A stretch of DNA of 64,000 bases, from contig JAYQDD010000001.1 in NCBI GenBank assembly GCA_038138145.1, forward strand, positions 388,576 through 452,575. Direction: 5' to 3'. Positions 1 through 8,677 of the stretch are shown piece after piece. The translations under genes were made by a program, and so were the position numbers. The notes below the pieces were generated by a model. That model was not told the origin of the DNA. It did not search any database and saw only the letters and a list, made by a program, of their open reading frames with translations. This DNA comes from UBA3537 sp038138145. Its GTDB lineage: Bacteria; Bacteroidota; Bacteroidia; Flavobacteriales; Flavobacteriaceae. Within the stretch, counting starts at the first letter, position 1; each line of letters opens with the position of its first letter.

Positions 1-402
1 TGAGGGGTCTTCTCCAGTTTTGTATCGGTACAGAACATATTGGTTTTGGAGGCCATTGTTTTTATAAAAATAAGTGTAATTCCCTTCTTTGAATGGAGAC
101 CCTACTTTTTCATAATTCCAAAGGTTTTCAAGACGTTTTTTAAGTTCCTCTCGATAAGGTACATTGGTAAGATAATCAAACGTAGCTTCATTTTGAGTGC
201 GTACCCACGCTTCGGTTTCTTCACTTCGGTCGTCCTCTAACCAACGGTACGGATCTTGTACAGCGGTATCAAAATAATAATCTACAGTATCCACTTGTTT
301 TGTTTCTGGATATTGAACAGAGATATTGCGCTCTGTTTTGGCATTTTTTGTGCACGCCATAGCGAAAATAAATAAGAATAAATAAAAGAGTTTGTGACGC
401 AT
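1..402 (-). CDS. Prolyl oligopeptidase family (S9) lipoprotein, N-terminal part
   Basis: The gene runs off the left edge of the window; only about 134 N-terminal codons are present. The protein starts with a hydrophobic signal ending in a lipobox-like AMAC (Cys17), so an exported lipoprotein is likely. The mature start contains DPYRWLEDD followed by a Trp-Val-x-x-Gln-Asn region, which is the hallmark of the beta-propeller entrance of S9A prolyl oligopeptidases. These enzymes cut short peptides after proline. The catalytic Ser, Asp and His lie in the missing C-terminal part, so activity cannot be judged. The ATG at 402 is chosen because the signal peptide begins right there. Confidence 0.85.
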   Translation of the reverse strand, partial: MRHKLFYLFLFIFAMACTKNAKTERNISVQYPETKQVDTVDYYFDTAVQDPYRWLEDDRSEETEAWVRTQNEATFDYLTNVPYREELKKRLENLWNYEKVGSPFKEGNYTYFYKNNGLQNQYVLYRYKTGEDPS

Positions 403-470
403 AAGTTTAGGTTTTAGTAAATGAAAATTTGAGTATTTGTATAACTGTTTTTAAAATTTACAACGTAAAT

Positions 471-1751
471 TTAAACTTCAAAAGACTTTAATGTCTGTAT
501 AATGATACCGACACATTCTAAAAGTTGATCTTCGGTCATCACCAGCGGTGGTGCAAAACGAATAATATTGCCATGTGTTGGTTTGGCCAATAAACCATTA
601 TCTCTAAGTTTTAGGCAGATGTTCCATGCCGTATCGCTGTCTTCCGAATCATTTATAACAATAGCATTCAAAAGGCCTTTGCCTCGAACGAGTTTTACGA
701 TAGAACTTGTTGCGATATATTGATTCAATTGTGCTCTAAAAAGTGTTCCAAGACGATCAGCATTTTCTGTCAATGCTTCATCTTTTATAACTTCAAGCGC
801 TGCAACAGCGACTGCAGCAGCAATAGGGTTTCCACCAAAAGTACTTCCATGCGATCCTGGGGTGATGACCTCCATGATTGGATCGTTGGCCAAAACCGCC
901 GAAACAGGATATACACCGCCACTTAGGGCTTTACCCAAAATCAAAACATCTGGTTTGACGTCTGGACGTTCAGAACAGTCTTTTTGAGGACAACTGCAAT
1001 TGCCACAAGACGCCAAAAGACGTCCTGTACGTGCAATGCCTGTTTGTACTTCATCCGCAACAAACAAGACATTGTATTGGGCACACAATGCTTTAGCTTT
1101 AATTAAATAGTCATCTGCAGGTACATAAACTCCTGCTTCGCCTTGCATGGGTTCAACAAGAAAACCCGCAATGTCATAATGAGTTTTAAGAACTTCTTCT
1201 AAGGCGTTGGTATCGTCGTAAGGGATTTTAATAAACCCTTCGGTATAGGGGCCAAAATGTTTACGGGCTACAGGGTCATTTGAAAAGGAAATAATGGTTG
1301 TTGTACGTCCATGAAAATTATTTTCACAGACCACAATTTTTCCTTTGTTTTCAGGAATACCTTTCACTTCATAGCCCCAACGGCGTGTAATTTTAAGCGC
1401 TGTTTCTACGGCTTCAGCGCCAGTATTCATGGGTAATACTTTATCGTATCCAAAATAGGTAGTGATAAATTGCTCATAAGCCCCCAACTGATCGTTATGA
1501 AAAGCTCTGGAGGTTAAGGTAAGTTTTTGAGCTTGTTCCATCATGGCATTTACGATTTTTGGATGGCAATGCCCTTGATTTACAGATGAATAAGCCGAAA
1601 GAAAGTCATAGTATTTTTTGCCTTCTACATCCCACAGAAACACACCTTCGCCGCGTTGGAGTACTACTGGAAGTGGATGATAGTTGTGGGCACCATATTT
1701 GTGCTCTAATTCGATGGCTTCTTTTGAAGAAATTGCATTTAAAACAGACAT
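471..1751 (-). CDS. rocD: Ornithine--oxo-acid aminotransferase
   Basis: PLP-dependent class III aminotransferase that converts ornithine and 2-oxoglutarate to glutamate semialdehyde and glutamate, linking arginine breakdown to proline and glutamate. At about 426 residues it has the family length. Visible marks are the NTGAEAVETA cofactor loop, ADEVQTG (Asp235, counted from an upstream Met) and GKALSGG with the Schiff-base Lys276. Between the last two there is a small insertion with four cysteines (251, 254, 256, 261), as I recall from other flavobacterial RocD proteins. An ATG two codons upstream (1757) is also possible; MSVLNAISS at 1751 is preferred. Confidence 0.95.
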   Translation of the reverse strand: MSVLNAISSKEAIELEHKYGAHNYHPLPVVLQRGEGVFLWDVEGKKYYDFLSAYSSVNQGHCHPKIVNAMMEQAQKLTLTSRAFHNDQLGAYEQFITTYFGYDKVLPMNTGAEAVETALKITRRWGYEVKGIPENKGKIVVCENNFHGRTTTIISFSNDPVARKHFGPYTEGFIKIPYDDTNALEEVLKTHYDIAGFLVEPMQGEAGVYVPADDYLIKAKALCAQYNVLFVADEVQTGIARTGRLLASCGNCSCPQKDCSERPDVKPDVLILGKALSGGVYPVSAVLANDPIMEVITPGSHGSTFGGNPIAAAVAVAALEVIKDEALTENADRLGTLFRAQLNQYIATSSIVKLVRGKGLLNAIVINDSEDSDTAWNICLKLRDNGLLAKPTHGNIIRFAPPLVMTEDQLLECVGIIIQTLKSFEV

Positions 1752-1895
1752 AATCAAAAAAATTAAAGATTCGGAAAAAAAATATTCCTACTTGAGGAGA
1801 GAAATCATCCATAGTAGTGCAAATTAACAAGATTTTTTTGTTTTTAAAAGAAAACAGAGGGTTTAAACACTTTTTTTAAAAAAATTAAAAAAAAG

Positions 1896-1921
1896 TGTGA
1901 CCTTTTTTAAAAAACTGTGTC
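1896..1921 (+). promoter_or_regulatory. ECF-like promoter element TGTGAC-N14-TGTGTC (copy 1)
   Basis: TGTGAC at 1896-1901 and TGTGTC at 1916-1921 are separated by 14 bases (a T-run then an A-run). The downstream half reads on as GTCTAA, like an ECF sigma factor -10 box. It lies 38 bases before the start of the channel-like gene at 1960. The same spacing and hexamers recur at 7431, 20461 (minus strand) and, as TATGAC, 27645 (minus strand). The sigma-factor reading is inference. Confidence 0.5.
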
Positions 1922-1959
1922 TAATACTAATGAGATAACATATTAAAACAAAATATACT

Positions 1960-2652
1960 ATGGAAAAAGTTGTAGACTCTACAAAAGAATTAGGTGCTAA
2001 AGTTTGGGACAGTTTTAGCTATTTCATGAACGAAATTGGGCAATTTATCCCAAAACTACTCGGCGCATTACTCTTTTGGTTTGTTGGCCGATTTATTGCA
2101 CGACTACTGCGTAAATTAATCATCAAACTCGCAAAATTTATCAAACTTGATGTGATTGCCGACAAGGTAGAACTCGATCAAATGCTCGAGCAAATTGGCA
2201 TCAAACACAAGTTTTCGGAAATCATAGGCAACATCATCTATTATGTGCTGCTGTTGGTAGTTCTGCTCACTGTTTTTGATATTCTTGGCCTTGCCGTTGC
2301 CAAAGAATTATTTGAAAAAGTTGTTGGGTTTATCCCCGATATTTTTATCTCTGTCATTCTTTTTGTCTTTGGGTTGTACCTTGCCAATTTTGTACGCGAT
2401 TTTATCAACGGACGACTGAACAACATGAATATCGAACAGGCCTCCGTGATCGGGTCCATCGCTTAGTTTGGTATTTTATTGATTGTTTTTTCGATGATTT
2501 TATCGCAACTCAACATCGGAAATGATTTGGTATCCAAACTCACACAATATTTGTTTGCTGCCATTGGATTGGGCTTAGCCATTGCTATTGGCCTTGGTGG
2601 AAAAGACGCCGCAAAAGAATTGATTGATCGGTTGTTTAGACAAAAGAAATAA
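1960..2652 (+). pseudogene. Mechanosensitive-channel-like TM-helix protein, interrupted by TAG
   Basis: The frame from 1960 encodes an acidic/amphipathic start and several hydrophobic helices typical of small flavobacterial proteins with the conserved TM-helix repeat related to MscS channels. A TAG at 2464-2466 stops it after 168 residues, yet the same frame continues without a shift to a TAA at 2650-2652. The continuation reads LSQLNIGNDLVSKL and then GLGGKDAAKELIDRLF, which is the normal C-terminal end of this family. The intact protein would be 230 residues. Either one nonsense mutation (CAG or AAG to TAG) or a base-calling error is present. The truncated product would lack the last membrane helix and the glycine-rich pore-like segment. 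Confidence 0.8.
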
Positions 2653-2673
2653 CAATAAAAAAAAAAGTTTTTC

Positions 2674-2704
2674 ATGCTGTTCCATAGGGACAGCATTTTT
2701 TTTA
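2674..2704 (+). terminator. Rho-independent terminator after the channel-like gene
   Basis: A 10-bp stem (ATGCTGTTCC with GGGACAGCAT, one G-T pair) encloses the loop ATA and is followed by eight T. It ends transcription 22 bases after the channel-like frame and sits directly before the rlmD promoter. Confidence 0.8.
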
Positions 2705-2707
2705 CAG

Positions 2708-2715
2708 TATTTTTG
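2708..2715 (+). promoter_or_regulatory. Bacteroidota -7 box (TATTTTTG) of rlmD
   Basis: TATTTTTG fits TAnnTTTG. It ends only five bases before the rlmD ATG at 2721, so transcription should start at or next to the start codon. No clear -33 TTG is visible. Confidence 0.5.
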
Positions 2716-2720
2716 CAAGC

Positions 2721-4133
2721 ATGCGAAGAAAAAAAGCAAAAAAAGAATTTTTTAAGCTCGAGGTTTTTGATGCTGGAGCAAAAGGGAAAAGTTTGGCTAA
2801 AGCCCCCGACGGCAAAATCGTATTCCTATCCAATGCTGTTCCCGGTGATGTCGTAGACGTACAAACATTCAAAAAACGTAAGGGCTACTACGAAGGAAAA
2901 GCCACTAAATTTCACAACTATTCTGAGCATAGAGTCACCCCATCTTGTGCGCATTTTGGGACTTGTGGGGGCTGTAAGTGGCAACATATGAACTACGAAC
3001 AGCAGTTGTATTTCAAGCAAAAAGAAGTCACCAACAATCTGCAACGCATCGGCAAAGTCGAATTGCCAGAGGTCAATCTTATTCTTGGTTGTGCGCAGCC
3101 TTATTTTTATAGAAACAAAATGGAGTTTTCGTTTAGCAACAACCGTTGGCTTTCCCTTGAAGAAATCAAGGACAATGCTACTATCGAAAACAGAAACGCA
3201 CTTGGGTTTCATATTCCCGGCATGTGGGACAAAATTTTGGACATCGATAAATGTTGGCTTCAAGCTGATCCGTCCAATGCTATTCGAAATGAACTAAAAA
3301 CGTATGCTATTGCGCAAAACATCCCGTTCTTTGACCCCAAACAACAATCGGGTGTACTTCGTACTCTTATGATCCGAACAAGCAGTACAGGCCAAATTAT
3401 GGTCGTAGTTCAGTTCTATTCGGCGACCAAAAAACAAATTGAAACCGTACTTGATTTTCTTAAACTTAAATTTCCTCAGATTACCTCTTTGCAGTACGTC
3501 ATCAATCCAAAAGGCAATGACACCATTTATGATCAAGACGTTATCTGTTATCACGGGCAACCCTACATTATGGAAGAAATGGAAGGTCTACAATTTAAAA
3601 TTAACGCCAAATCGTTTTACCAAACAAATTCTGAACAGGCCTATAATTTATATAAAATCACTCGAGATTTTGCAGGGCTTACAGGGGAAGAACTTGTTTA
3701 TGACTTGTATACCGGTACAGGAACCATTGCACAATTTGTAGCCAAAAAGGCCAAAAAAGTTGTGGGTGTCGAAGCTGTTCCAGAGGCCATTGAAGCAGCC
3801 AAAGAAAATGCACAACACAACAAAATTGATAATACAGAATTCTTTGTTGGCGACATGAAAAAAGTTTTTAATAACGTCTTTATTGAAACCCACGGCCAAC
3901 CTGATGTAATCATCACCGATCCTCCGAGAGATGGTATGCACAAAGATGTTGTACAACAAATTTTGAATATATTGCCTTCAAAAATAGTATACGTTAGTTG
4001 CAACAGTGCAACACAAGCACGTGATCTGGCGCTTATGGATGCGCATTATAAGATTACTAAAACACAAGCCGTCGATATGTTTCCACAGACGCATCATGTA
4101 GAAAATGTTGTACTTTTGGAAAAAAGAATTTAA
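2721..4133 (+). CDS. rlmD: 23S rRNA (uracil-5-)-methyltransferase, RlmD type
   Basis: SAM-dependent enzyme that makes 5-methyluridine in 23S rRNA (U1939 in E. coli). The 470 residues contain an N-terminal TRAM domain (about 10-70), a putative [4Fe-4S] cluster made by Cys76, Cys82, Cys85 and probably Cys178, the SAM loop LYTGTGTIAQ, the DPPRDGM motif, and the catalytic nucleophile Cys427 in YVSCNSATQ. Bacteroidota often carry several RumA paralogues, so the exact uridine is inferred. The downstream DUF6452 and DUF6048 genes follow within 9 bases and form a likely operon. Confidence 0.9.
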   Translation: MRRKKAKKEFFKLEVFDAGAKGKSLAKAPDGKIVFLSNAVPGDVVDVQTFKKRKGYYEGKATKFHNYSEHRVTPSCAHFGTCGGCKWQHMNYEQQLYFKQKEVTNNLQRIGKVELPEVNLILGCAQPYFYRNKMEFSFSNNRWLSLEEIKDNATIENRNALGFHIPGMWDKILDIDKCWLQADPSNAIRNELKTYAIAQNIPFFDPKQQSGVLRTLMIRTSSTGQIMVVVQFYSATKKQIETVLDFLKLKFPQITSLQYVINPKGNDTIYDQDVICYHGQPYIMEEMEGLQFKINAKSFYQTNSEQAYNLYKITRDFAGLTGEELVYDLYTGTGTIAQFVAKKAKKVVGVEAVPEAIEAAKENAQHNKIDNTEFFVGDMKKVFNNVFIETHGQPDVIITDPPRDGMHKDVVQQILNILPSKIVYVSCNSATQARDLALMDAHYKITKTQAVDMFPQTHHVENVVLLEKRI

Positions 4134-4141
4134 TTTTTTTT

Positions 4142-4645
4142 ATGAAAAAAATAGCGCTTCTCTCTTTTCTTTTAGTGTTCACTGCATGTGAGCCAGACGA
4201 TATTTGCAGCGAAAACACACAAACCACCGCACGCCTTGTGATTGAATTTTTTGACATCGGCGCTTTAGACAGTCCAAAAACAGTAGCTGGACTCTTTGCC
4301 TTGGGTATTGATAATGATGGAAACGAGGTTGCTATCAATGGAGAAAATGTAGCCTCACGATCAAAAATTGAGCTTCCACTCAATGGTGCTCAAAATCAAA
4401 CACAATTCAAATTGTATAAAAATTATGATGTCGTCAACGATGTCGTCGAAGGAAATCCAGATATTATAACAGTTGCTTACACTACATCTTCCGTCTATGT
4501 TTCTCGTGCATGCGGCTACAAAAACGTGTATTCTATTCAGGGGTTTAGTATCGAAACGGATGCAGATCTTTGGATGATTAATGGCGAAATTGTCATCAAT
4601 GAAGTTACTAACGAAAATGAAACCCATGTCAAAATATTCCATTAG
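4142..4645 (+). CDS. DUF6452 family lipoprotein
   Basis: Small envelope lipoprotein of unknown function. The signal peptide ends in the lipobox FTAC (Cys16). The mature part shows the family pattern of a conserved DDIC followed by a Thr-Thr-Arg-Leu segment, then predicted beta strands and a second cysteine region (SRACGYKNVY) near residue 125. This order, rlmD then DUF6452 then DUF6048, is one I know from other Flavobacteriaceae. The following gene starts inside its last codons, so the two are probably translated together. The partnership suggests a shared role in the outer membrane, which is inference. Confidence 0.8.
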   Translation: MKKIALLSFLLVFTACEPDDICSENTQTTARLVIEFFDIGALDSPKTVAGLFALGIDNDGNEVAINGENVASRSKIELPLNGAQNQTQFKLYKNYDVVNDVVEGNPDIITVAYTTSSVYVSRACGYKNVYSIQGFSIETDADLWMINGEIVINEVTNENETHVKIFH

Positions 4646-5393
4646 TATACTTTGTCTTTTATTGACCGTTTCATCGTTGTTTGCACAAACGGATGAAGAA
4701 CAACTAACGGATACAACCAAAACCGACAGCATTGGTTTTCAAGAAAAATACGGATTGCGTTTTGGTATCGATCTCAGCCGGCTTGGACGAACTGCTTTTG
4801 AAACTGATTATTCTGGTTTTGAAGTCAGTGCAGACTACCGCTTAAGGCAACGCTTGTATGTCGCTGGGGAGCTTGGTTTTGAAGAAAAAGCCAACAAAAC
4901 CAATTATCTTGAAACAAGTGCCAAAGGCAGCTATTTTAAAGCTGGAGTAGATTTTAACCTGTACAATAACTGGTTAGGTATGGAAAACTTAATCACTAGC
5001 GGACTGCGTGTGGGCATTTCCAGTTTCAGTCAAACGCGCGAGCGTTTCACTATTTATGACGCCAACAGTCAAACTTGGGGTGAACTTCAGAACAACGAAC
5101 GTGAAGAATTTTCTGATTTATCAGCAGCTTGGGCCGAATTGATTTTTGGCATCAAGGCCGAAGTGCTTAGTAATGTATTTTTAGGGTTTAATGTTCAAAT
5201 CAAGGCCCGTTTGTCCGAAAAAAGTCCAACTAATTTTGAAAACATTTTCATTCCAGGATTTGGACGTACGTATGACAGCAGTAAAGTGGGTACTGGATTT
5301 AGCTATACGCTATCCTACCTTTTGCCGATTTACAAAAAAGCACGTTCTAAAAAAGAAAATCCTGATGAAGTCGAAACCACGATTGAAGAATAA
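4617..5393 (+). CDS. DUF6048 family outer-membrane-like protein
   Basis: A signal peptide (hydrophobic stretch ending LFAQ) is followed by about 230 residues rich in alternating beta strands (YGLRFGIDLSRLGR, FKAGVDFNLYNNW, GLRVGISSFSQ), which suggests an outer-membrane beta-barrel. The C-terminus is charged. It overlaps the DUF6452 gene by 29 bases. The ATG at 4617 is chosen because the signal peptide starts there; 4626 is also possible, while an in-frame ATG at 4581 would put a charged stretch before the signal. The function is unknown. Confidence 0.75.
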   Translation: MKPMSKYSISILCLLLTVSSLFAQTDEEQLTDTTKTDSIGFQEKYGLRFGIDLSRLGRTAFETDYSGFEVSADYRLRQRLYVAGELGFEEKANKTNYLETSAKGSYFKAGVDFNLYNNWLGMENLITSGLRVGISSFSQTRERFTIYDANSQTWGELQNNEREEFSDLSAAWAELIFGIKAEVLSNVFLGFNVQIKARLSEKSPTNFENIFIPGFGRTYDSSKVGTGFSYTLSYLLPIYKKARSKKENPDEVETTIEE

Positions 5394-5399
5394 ATTGAT

Positions 5400-7091
5400 T
5401 TAACGTATAAGGTTCTTATATTTGATGCGTTTTGGCATCAAATCGCCGCCCAGACGCTGACGTTTATTGGCCTCATATTCACTGAAACTACCTTCATAAA
5501 AATAGACTTCTGAATTGCCTTCAAAAGCTAAAATATGAGTACAAATTCGATCTAAAAACCAACGGTCGTGACTGATAACAACAGCACATCCTGCAAAGTT
5601 TTCTAAACCTTCTTCAAGCGCACGTAAGGTATTGACATCCAAATCGTTAGTGGGTTCATCTAAAAGTAAAACATTACCTTCTTCTTTGAGGGTCATGGCC
5701 AAATGTAAACGGTTACGTTCGCCACCAGAAAGCAGCTTGACTTTTTTGTTTTGCTCGCTTCCCGAAAAATTAAAACGACTCAAATAAGCACGCGAATTGA
5801 CTTGACGCCCACCCATCATGATGAGCTCTTGATTGTCGGAAAAATTTTGCCAAATAGATTGCTCAGGATCAATATTGGAATGGCTCTGATCAACATAAGC
5901 AATTTTGGCAGTTTCTCCTACTTTAAACGCACCTTTGTCGGCAGTCTCCTCACCCATAATCATTCTAAAAATAGTGGTTTTCCCAGCGCCATTGGGCCCA
6001 ATAACCCCTACAATCCCTGCTTGTGGTAAATTGAAATTCAAATCATCATAAAGTAGTTTCTCGCCATAGGCCTTGCTTACGCCTGTAGCTTCAATGACGT
6101 TTGTCCCCAGACGTGGGCCATTAGGAATATAAATTTCTAACTTTTCATCCAGTTGTTTTTGGTCTTGATTGAGAAGTTTGTCGTAGTTTTTTAAACGGGC
6201 TTTTTGCTTGGTTTGTCGGCCCTTGGCGCCTTGGCGCACCCATTCCAATTCACGTTCTAATGTTTTTTGGCGTTTGGAAGCCGTTTTGCTCTCTTGAGCG
6301 AGGCGTTTCGATTTTTGATCTAACCATGAAGAATAATTCCCTTTCCATGGAATACCCTCTCCTCGATCAAGTTCTAAAATCCAACCCGCTACATTATCTA
6401 AGAAATAGCGGTCGTGGGTCACAGCAATGACTGTGCCTTTGTATTGTGCCAAATGCTGTTCTAACCAATGCACCGACTCGGCATCTAAATGGTTGGTGGG
6501 CTCGTCCAAAAGCAAAACATCCGGTTCTTGTAACAGTAAACGACACAAGGCCACTCTGCGGCGCTCCCCTCCAGAAAGTACACCGATTTTTTGAGCGCCA
6601 TCTGGCGTACGTAAAGCATCCATTGCGATTTCGAGTTTGGTATCCAATTCCCAAGCATTGGACGCATCAATTTGGTCTTGTAACTCTGCCTGACGATTCA
6701 TGAGCTTTTCCATGCGGTCGGCATCAGAATATACTTCTTCTAGCGCAAACATATCGTTAATTTTGTTGTATTCGTCCAAAACCGCAACGGTTTCTGCAAC
6801 CCCTTCTTTTACGACTTCAAGAACCGTTTTTTCGTCGTCCAATTGCGGTTCTTGTTCGAGATAGCCTACAGAGTAATCTTGAGAAAACACCACATCGCCT
6901 TGGTAGTTTTTGTCTACCCCAGCAATGATTTTGAGTAGCGTCGATTTCCCAGAACCGTTAAGCCCAAGAATACCAATTTTGGCCCCATAGAAAAAACTAA
7001 GGTATATGTTTTTGAGTACAGGTGTATTTGCACTTTGGAAGGTTTTGGTAACCCCCGTCATGGAAAAGATGATTTTTTTATCGTCACTCAT
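5400..7091 (-). CDS. ettA: Energy-dependent translational throttle protein EttA (ABC-F)
   Basis: Cytosolic ABC-F ATPase that binds the ribosomal E site and gates entry into elongation according to energy charge. The 563 residues carry two nucleotide-binding domains: Walker A GLNGSGKSTL (about 43-52) and GPNGAGKTTI (about 350-359), two LSGGERRR/LSGGERNR signatures, and two LLLDEPTNHLD/LLLDEPTNDLD Walker B motifs. The family arm and linker region (about 240-320) are present, with no membrane segments. Its ATG overlaps the stop of the upstream small membrane gene (TAATG), so the two are translationally coupled. Confidence 0.95.
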   Translation of the reverse strand: MSDDKKIIFSMTGVTKTFQSANTPVLKNIYLSFFYGAKIGILGLNGSGKSTLLKIIAGVDKNYQGDVVFSQDYSVGYLEQEPQLDDEKTVLEVVKEGVAETVAVLDEYNKINDMFALEEVYSDADRMEKLMNRQAELQDQIDASNAWELDTKLEIAMDALRTPDGAQKIGVLSGGERRRVALCRLLLQEPDVLLLDEPTNHLDAESVHWLEQHLAQYKGTVIAVTHDRYFLDNVAGWILELDRGEGIPWKGNYSSWLDQKSKRLAQESKTASKRQKTLERELEWVRQGAKGRQTKQKARLKNYDKLLNQDQKQLDEKLEIYIPNGPRLGTNVIEATGVSKAYGEKLLYDDLNFNLPQAGIVGVIGPNGAGKTTIFRMIMGEETADKGAFKVGETAKIAYVDQSHSNIDPEQSIWQNFSDNQELIMMGGRQVNSRAYLSRFNFSGSEQNKKVKLLSGGERNRLHLAMTLKEEGNVLLLDEPTNDLDVNTLRALEEGLENFAGCAVVISHDRWFLDRICTHILAFEGNSEVYFYEGSFSEYEANKRQRLGGDLMPKRIKYKNLIR

Positions 7092-7267
7092 TATACACGT
7101 CCTTTTAGTGCATTAAACACCCAAGCAATAGCAAAAAAACCAATCCCTACGGCTGCAAAGCCCCAACCTGCAATATCATTGTAACGAAAAGCACCTAAAC
7201 CGATGAGTGCTAAGCCTACAAAAATCATAATAAATGTGGCCCAAGCTAATACTGTATTTTTATTCAT
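7091..7267 (-). CDS. Small two-helix membrane protein (CAL67264-like)
   Basis: This 58-residue protein starting MNKNTVLAW has two hydrophobic helices separated by a short polar turn (RYNDIAG) and a basic C-terminus. I recall near-identical small proteins upstream of ettA in other Flavobacteriaceae; no function is known. The start at 7267 is preferred over 7294 because the conserved sequence begins at that Met. The stop overlaps the ettA start by one base. Confidence 0.75.
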   Translation of the reverse strand: MNKNTVLAWATFIMIFVGLALIGLGAFRYNDIAGWGFAAVGIGFFAIAWVFNALKGRV

Positions 7268-7430
7268 TTTTATATTTTCTAAATTGAAACTCAAATATCG
7301 TGAAATTTTAAAACTTATGATTTAAGAAGTGTAGGAATTTTTAATGTTGCTGATTTTTAATTAAAAAAACAGCATTTTCTTATCAATTTACTTCTTAAGT
7401 TTGGGTATAAATAAAAAAGTACAAAAAAAA

Positions 7431-7456
7431 TGTGACTTTTTGTAAAAAGATGTGTC
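7431..7456 (+). promoter_or_regulatory. ECF-like promoter element TGTGAC-N14-TGTGTC (copy 2)
   Basis: TGTGAC at 7431-7436 and TGTGTC at 7451-7456, again 14 bases apart with a T-run then an A-run between. It lies about 62-73 bases before the b561 gene in a 222-base intergenic region. It is the only obvious promoter-like signal there. Confidence 0.5.
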
Positions 7457-7529
7457 TTATTACATAGGAAGTAGTTTTATACATAAAAGTCTAACTTGCT
7501 ATTACAAATGAACCATAATGCAACATATC

Positions 7530-8060
7530 ATGAAAAAAACAATTCAAAATGATTTAACCCAAAAGTACAGCAAAGCAACCATTGCGACGCATTGGCTTAC
7601 TGCTTTGTTAATCTTAATTCTATTTCCTCTAGGAAAATACATGGAACGTATAGAACCATCAGGAAAGATGGGATTAATAACGATTCATGCTGTTCTTGGC
7701 ATTATTGTTTTTGTACTTACCATAGTGCGCACGCGTTCTTTTTTTAAACACGAGAGGCCTTCAGATTTAGAAACAGGATCAAAGTTCAATAATAAATTGA
7801 CCGTATGGATACACAATGTGTTCTATATTATTCTTTTTGTCTTATCAATTTCAGGAATCGCCGTCATGCTTTTGGGTGGATATGCAGAAGCATTGCAGTC
7901 CAGTGCTCCTGAACTTATAAAAAACCGCAGTGAAATTGCCCCAATGAAAGTACATGGCATCACATCGCTCATCATGATGATTCTTTTGGTGTTACATGTA
8001 TTAGGTGTTTTGAAACACTACATTTTTACTAAAGAAAACACACTCAAGAGAATCGTTTAA
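7530..8060 (+). CDS. Cytochrome b561 family membrane protein
   Basis: Four-helix di-haem b-type membrane cytochrome that moves electrons across or within the inner membrane. Hydrophobic helices cover about residues 15-35, 45-65, 90-115 and 135-160. Candidate haem-ligand histidines occur in ATHWLTA, ITIHAVLG, VWIHNVFY and LLVLHVLG. The length (176) matches the family. The next gene encodes a c-type cytochrome, so the pair probably passes electrons between the quinone pool and a periplasmic acceptor. An upstream ATG at 7518 would add four residues. Confidence 0.85.
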   Translation: MKKTIQNDLTQKYSKATIATHWLTALLILILFPLGKYMERIEPSGKMGLITIHAVLGIIVFVLTIVRTRSFFKHERPSDLETGSKFNNKLTVWIHNVFYIILFVLSISGIAVMLLGGYAEALQSSAPELIKNRSEIAPMKVHGITSLIMMILLVLHVLGVLKHYIFTKENTLKRIV

Positions 8061-8104
8061 CCTCTGCTTCCCTAAAATCTATTAAAAACAAAAATCTACA
8101 ACTT

Positions 8105-8652
8105 ATGAAACAAATATATTTGATAGCGCTATTGTTAGTGCTTTGCGCCTGTAAAAAAAACAGTGCCAGCTACCAAAACTGTTCAGAAACCAAACTCATC
8201 AATGAAGGAAAACGGTTAGTCACCGTCTTTGGATGCAATGATTGTCATTCGCCAAAAAAATGACAAAATTAGGCCCCATCCCTGATGAAAGTCGTCTGCT
8301 TTCGGGTCATCAAATAGAAGATGACAACTCAGCAGACTACCCAAAATTAAACTCTAATCAGTGGATTTTATTCAATACAAGTGGAACAAGTACCATTGGT
8401 CCTTGGGGTACGTCGTTTGCGGCAAATCTAACCCCTCATGAAACGGGGATTGGGACTTGGACGTTGGCACAATTTACAAGAGCCATGCGCGAGGGGAAAT
8501 TTAAGGGCTTAGAAAATGGAAGACCACTCCTCCCTCCTATGCCTAGCATTGGCTACAAAGCGCTCACGGACTGTGAAGTAAAAGCAATTTTTAATTATTT
8601 AAAGTCCATAGAACCCATAGATAATTTGGTTCCAGCACCTATTCCAAGATAG
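8105..8652 (+). pseudogene. Mono-haem cytochrome c lipoprotein, frameshifted in an A-run
   Basis: From the ATG at 8105 the frame encodes a lipoprotein signal (LCAC, lipidated Cys16) and the haem-binding CNDCH (Cys44, Cys47, His48), then ends at TGA 8261-8263. The rest of the protein continues in another frame from about 8257 to 8652: GPIPDESRLLSGH, then a region with the probable Met ligand (LPPMPSIGY). The break is in seven A at 8254-8260; eight A would restore one frame and give the expected CHSPKKMTKLGP. The total of about 182 residues matches small periplasmic cytochromes. Its b561 neighbour suggests a shared electron-transfer path. Confidence 0.85.
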
Positions 8653-8677
8653 CAAAGACTTTATAAAATCCTCAAAA

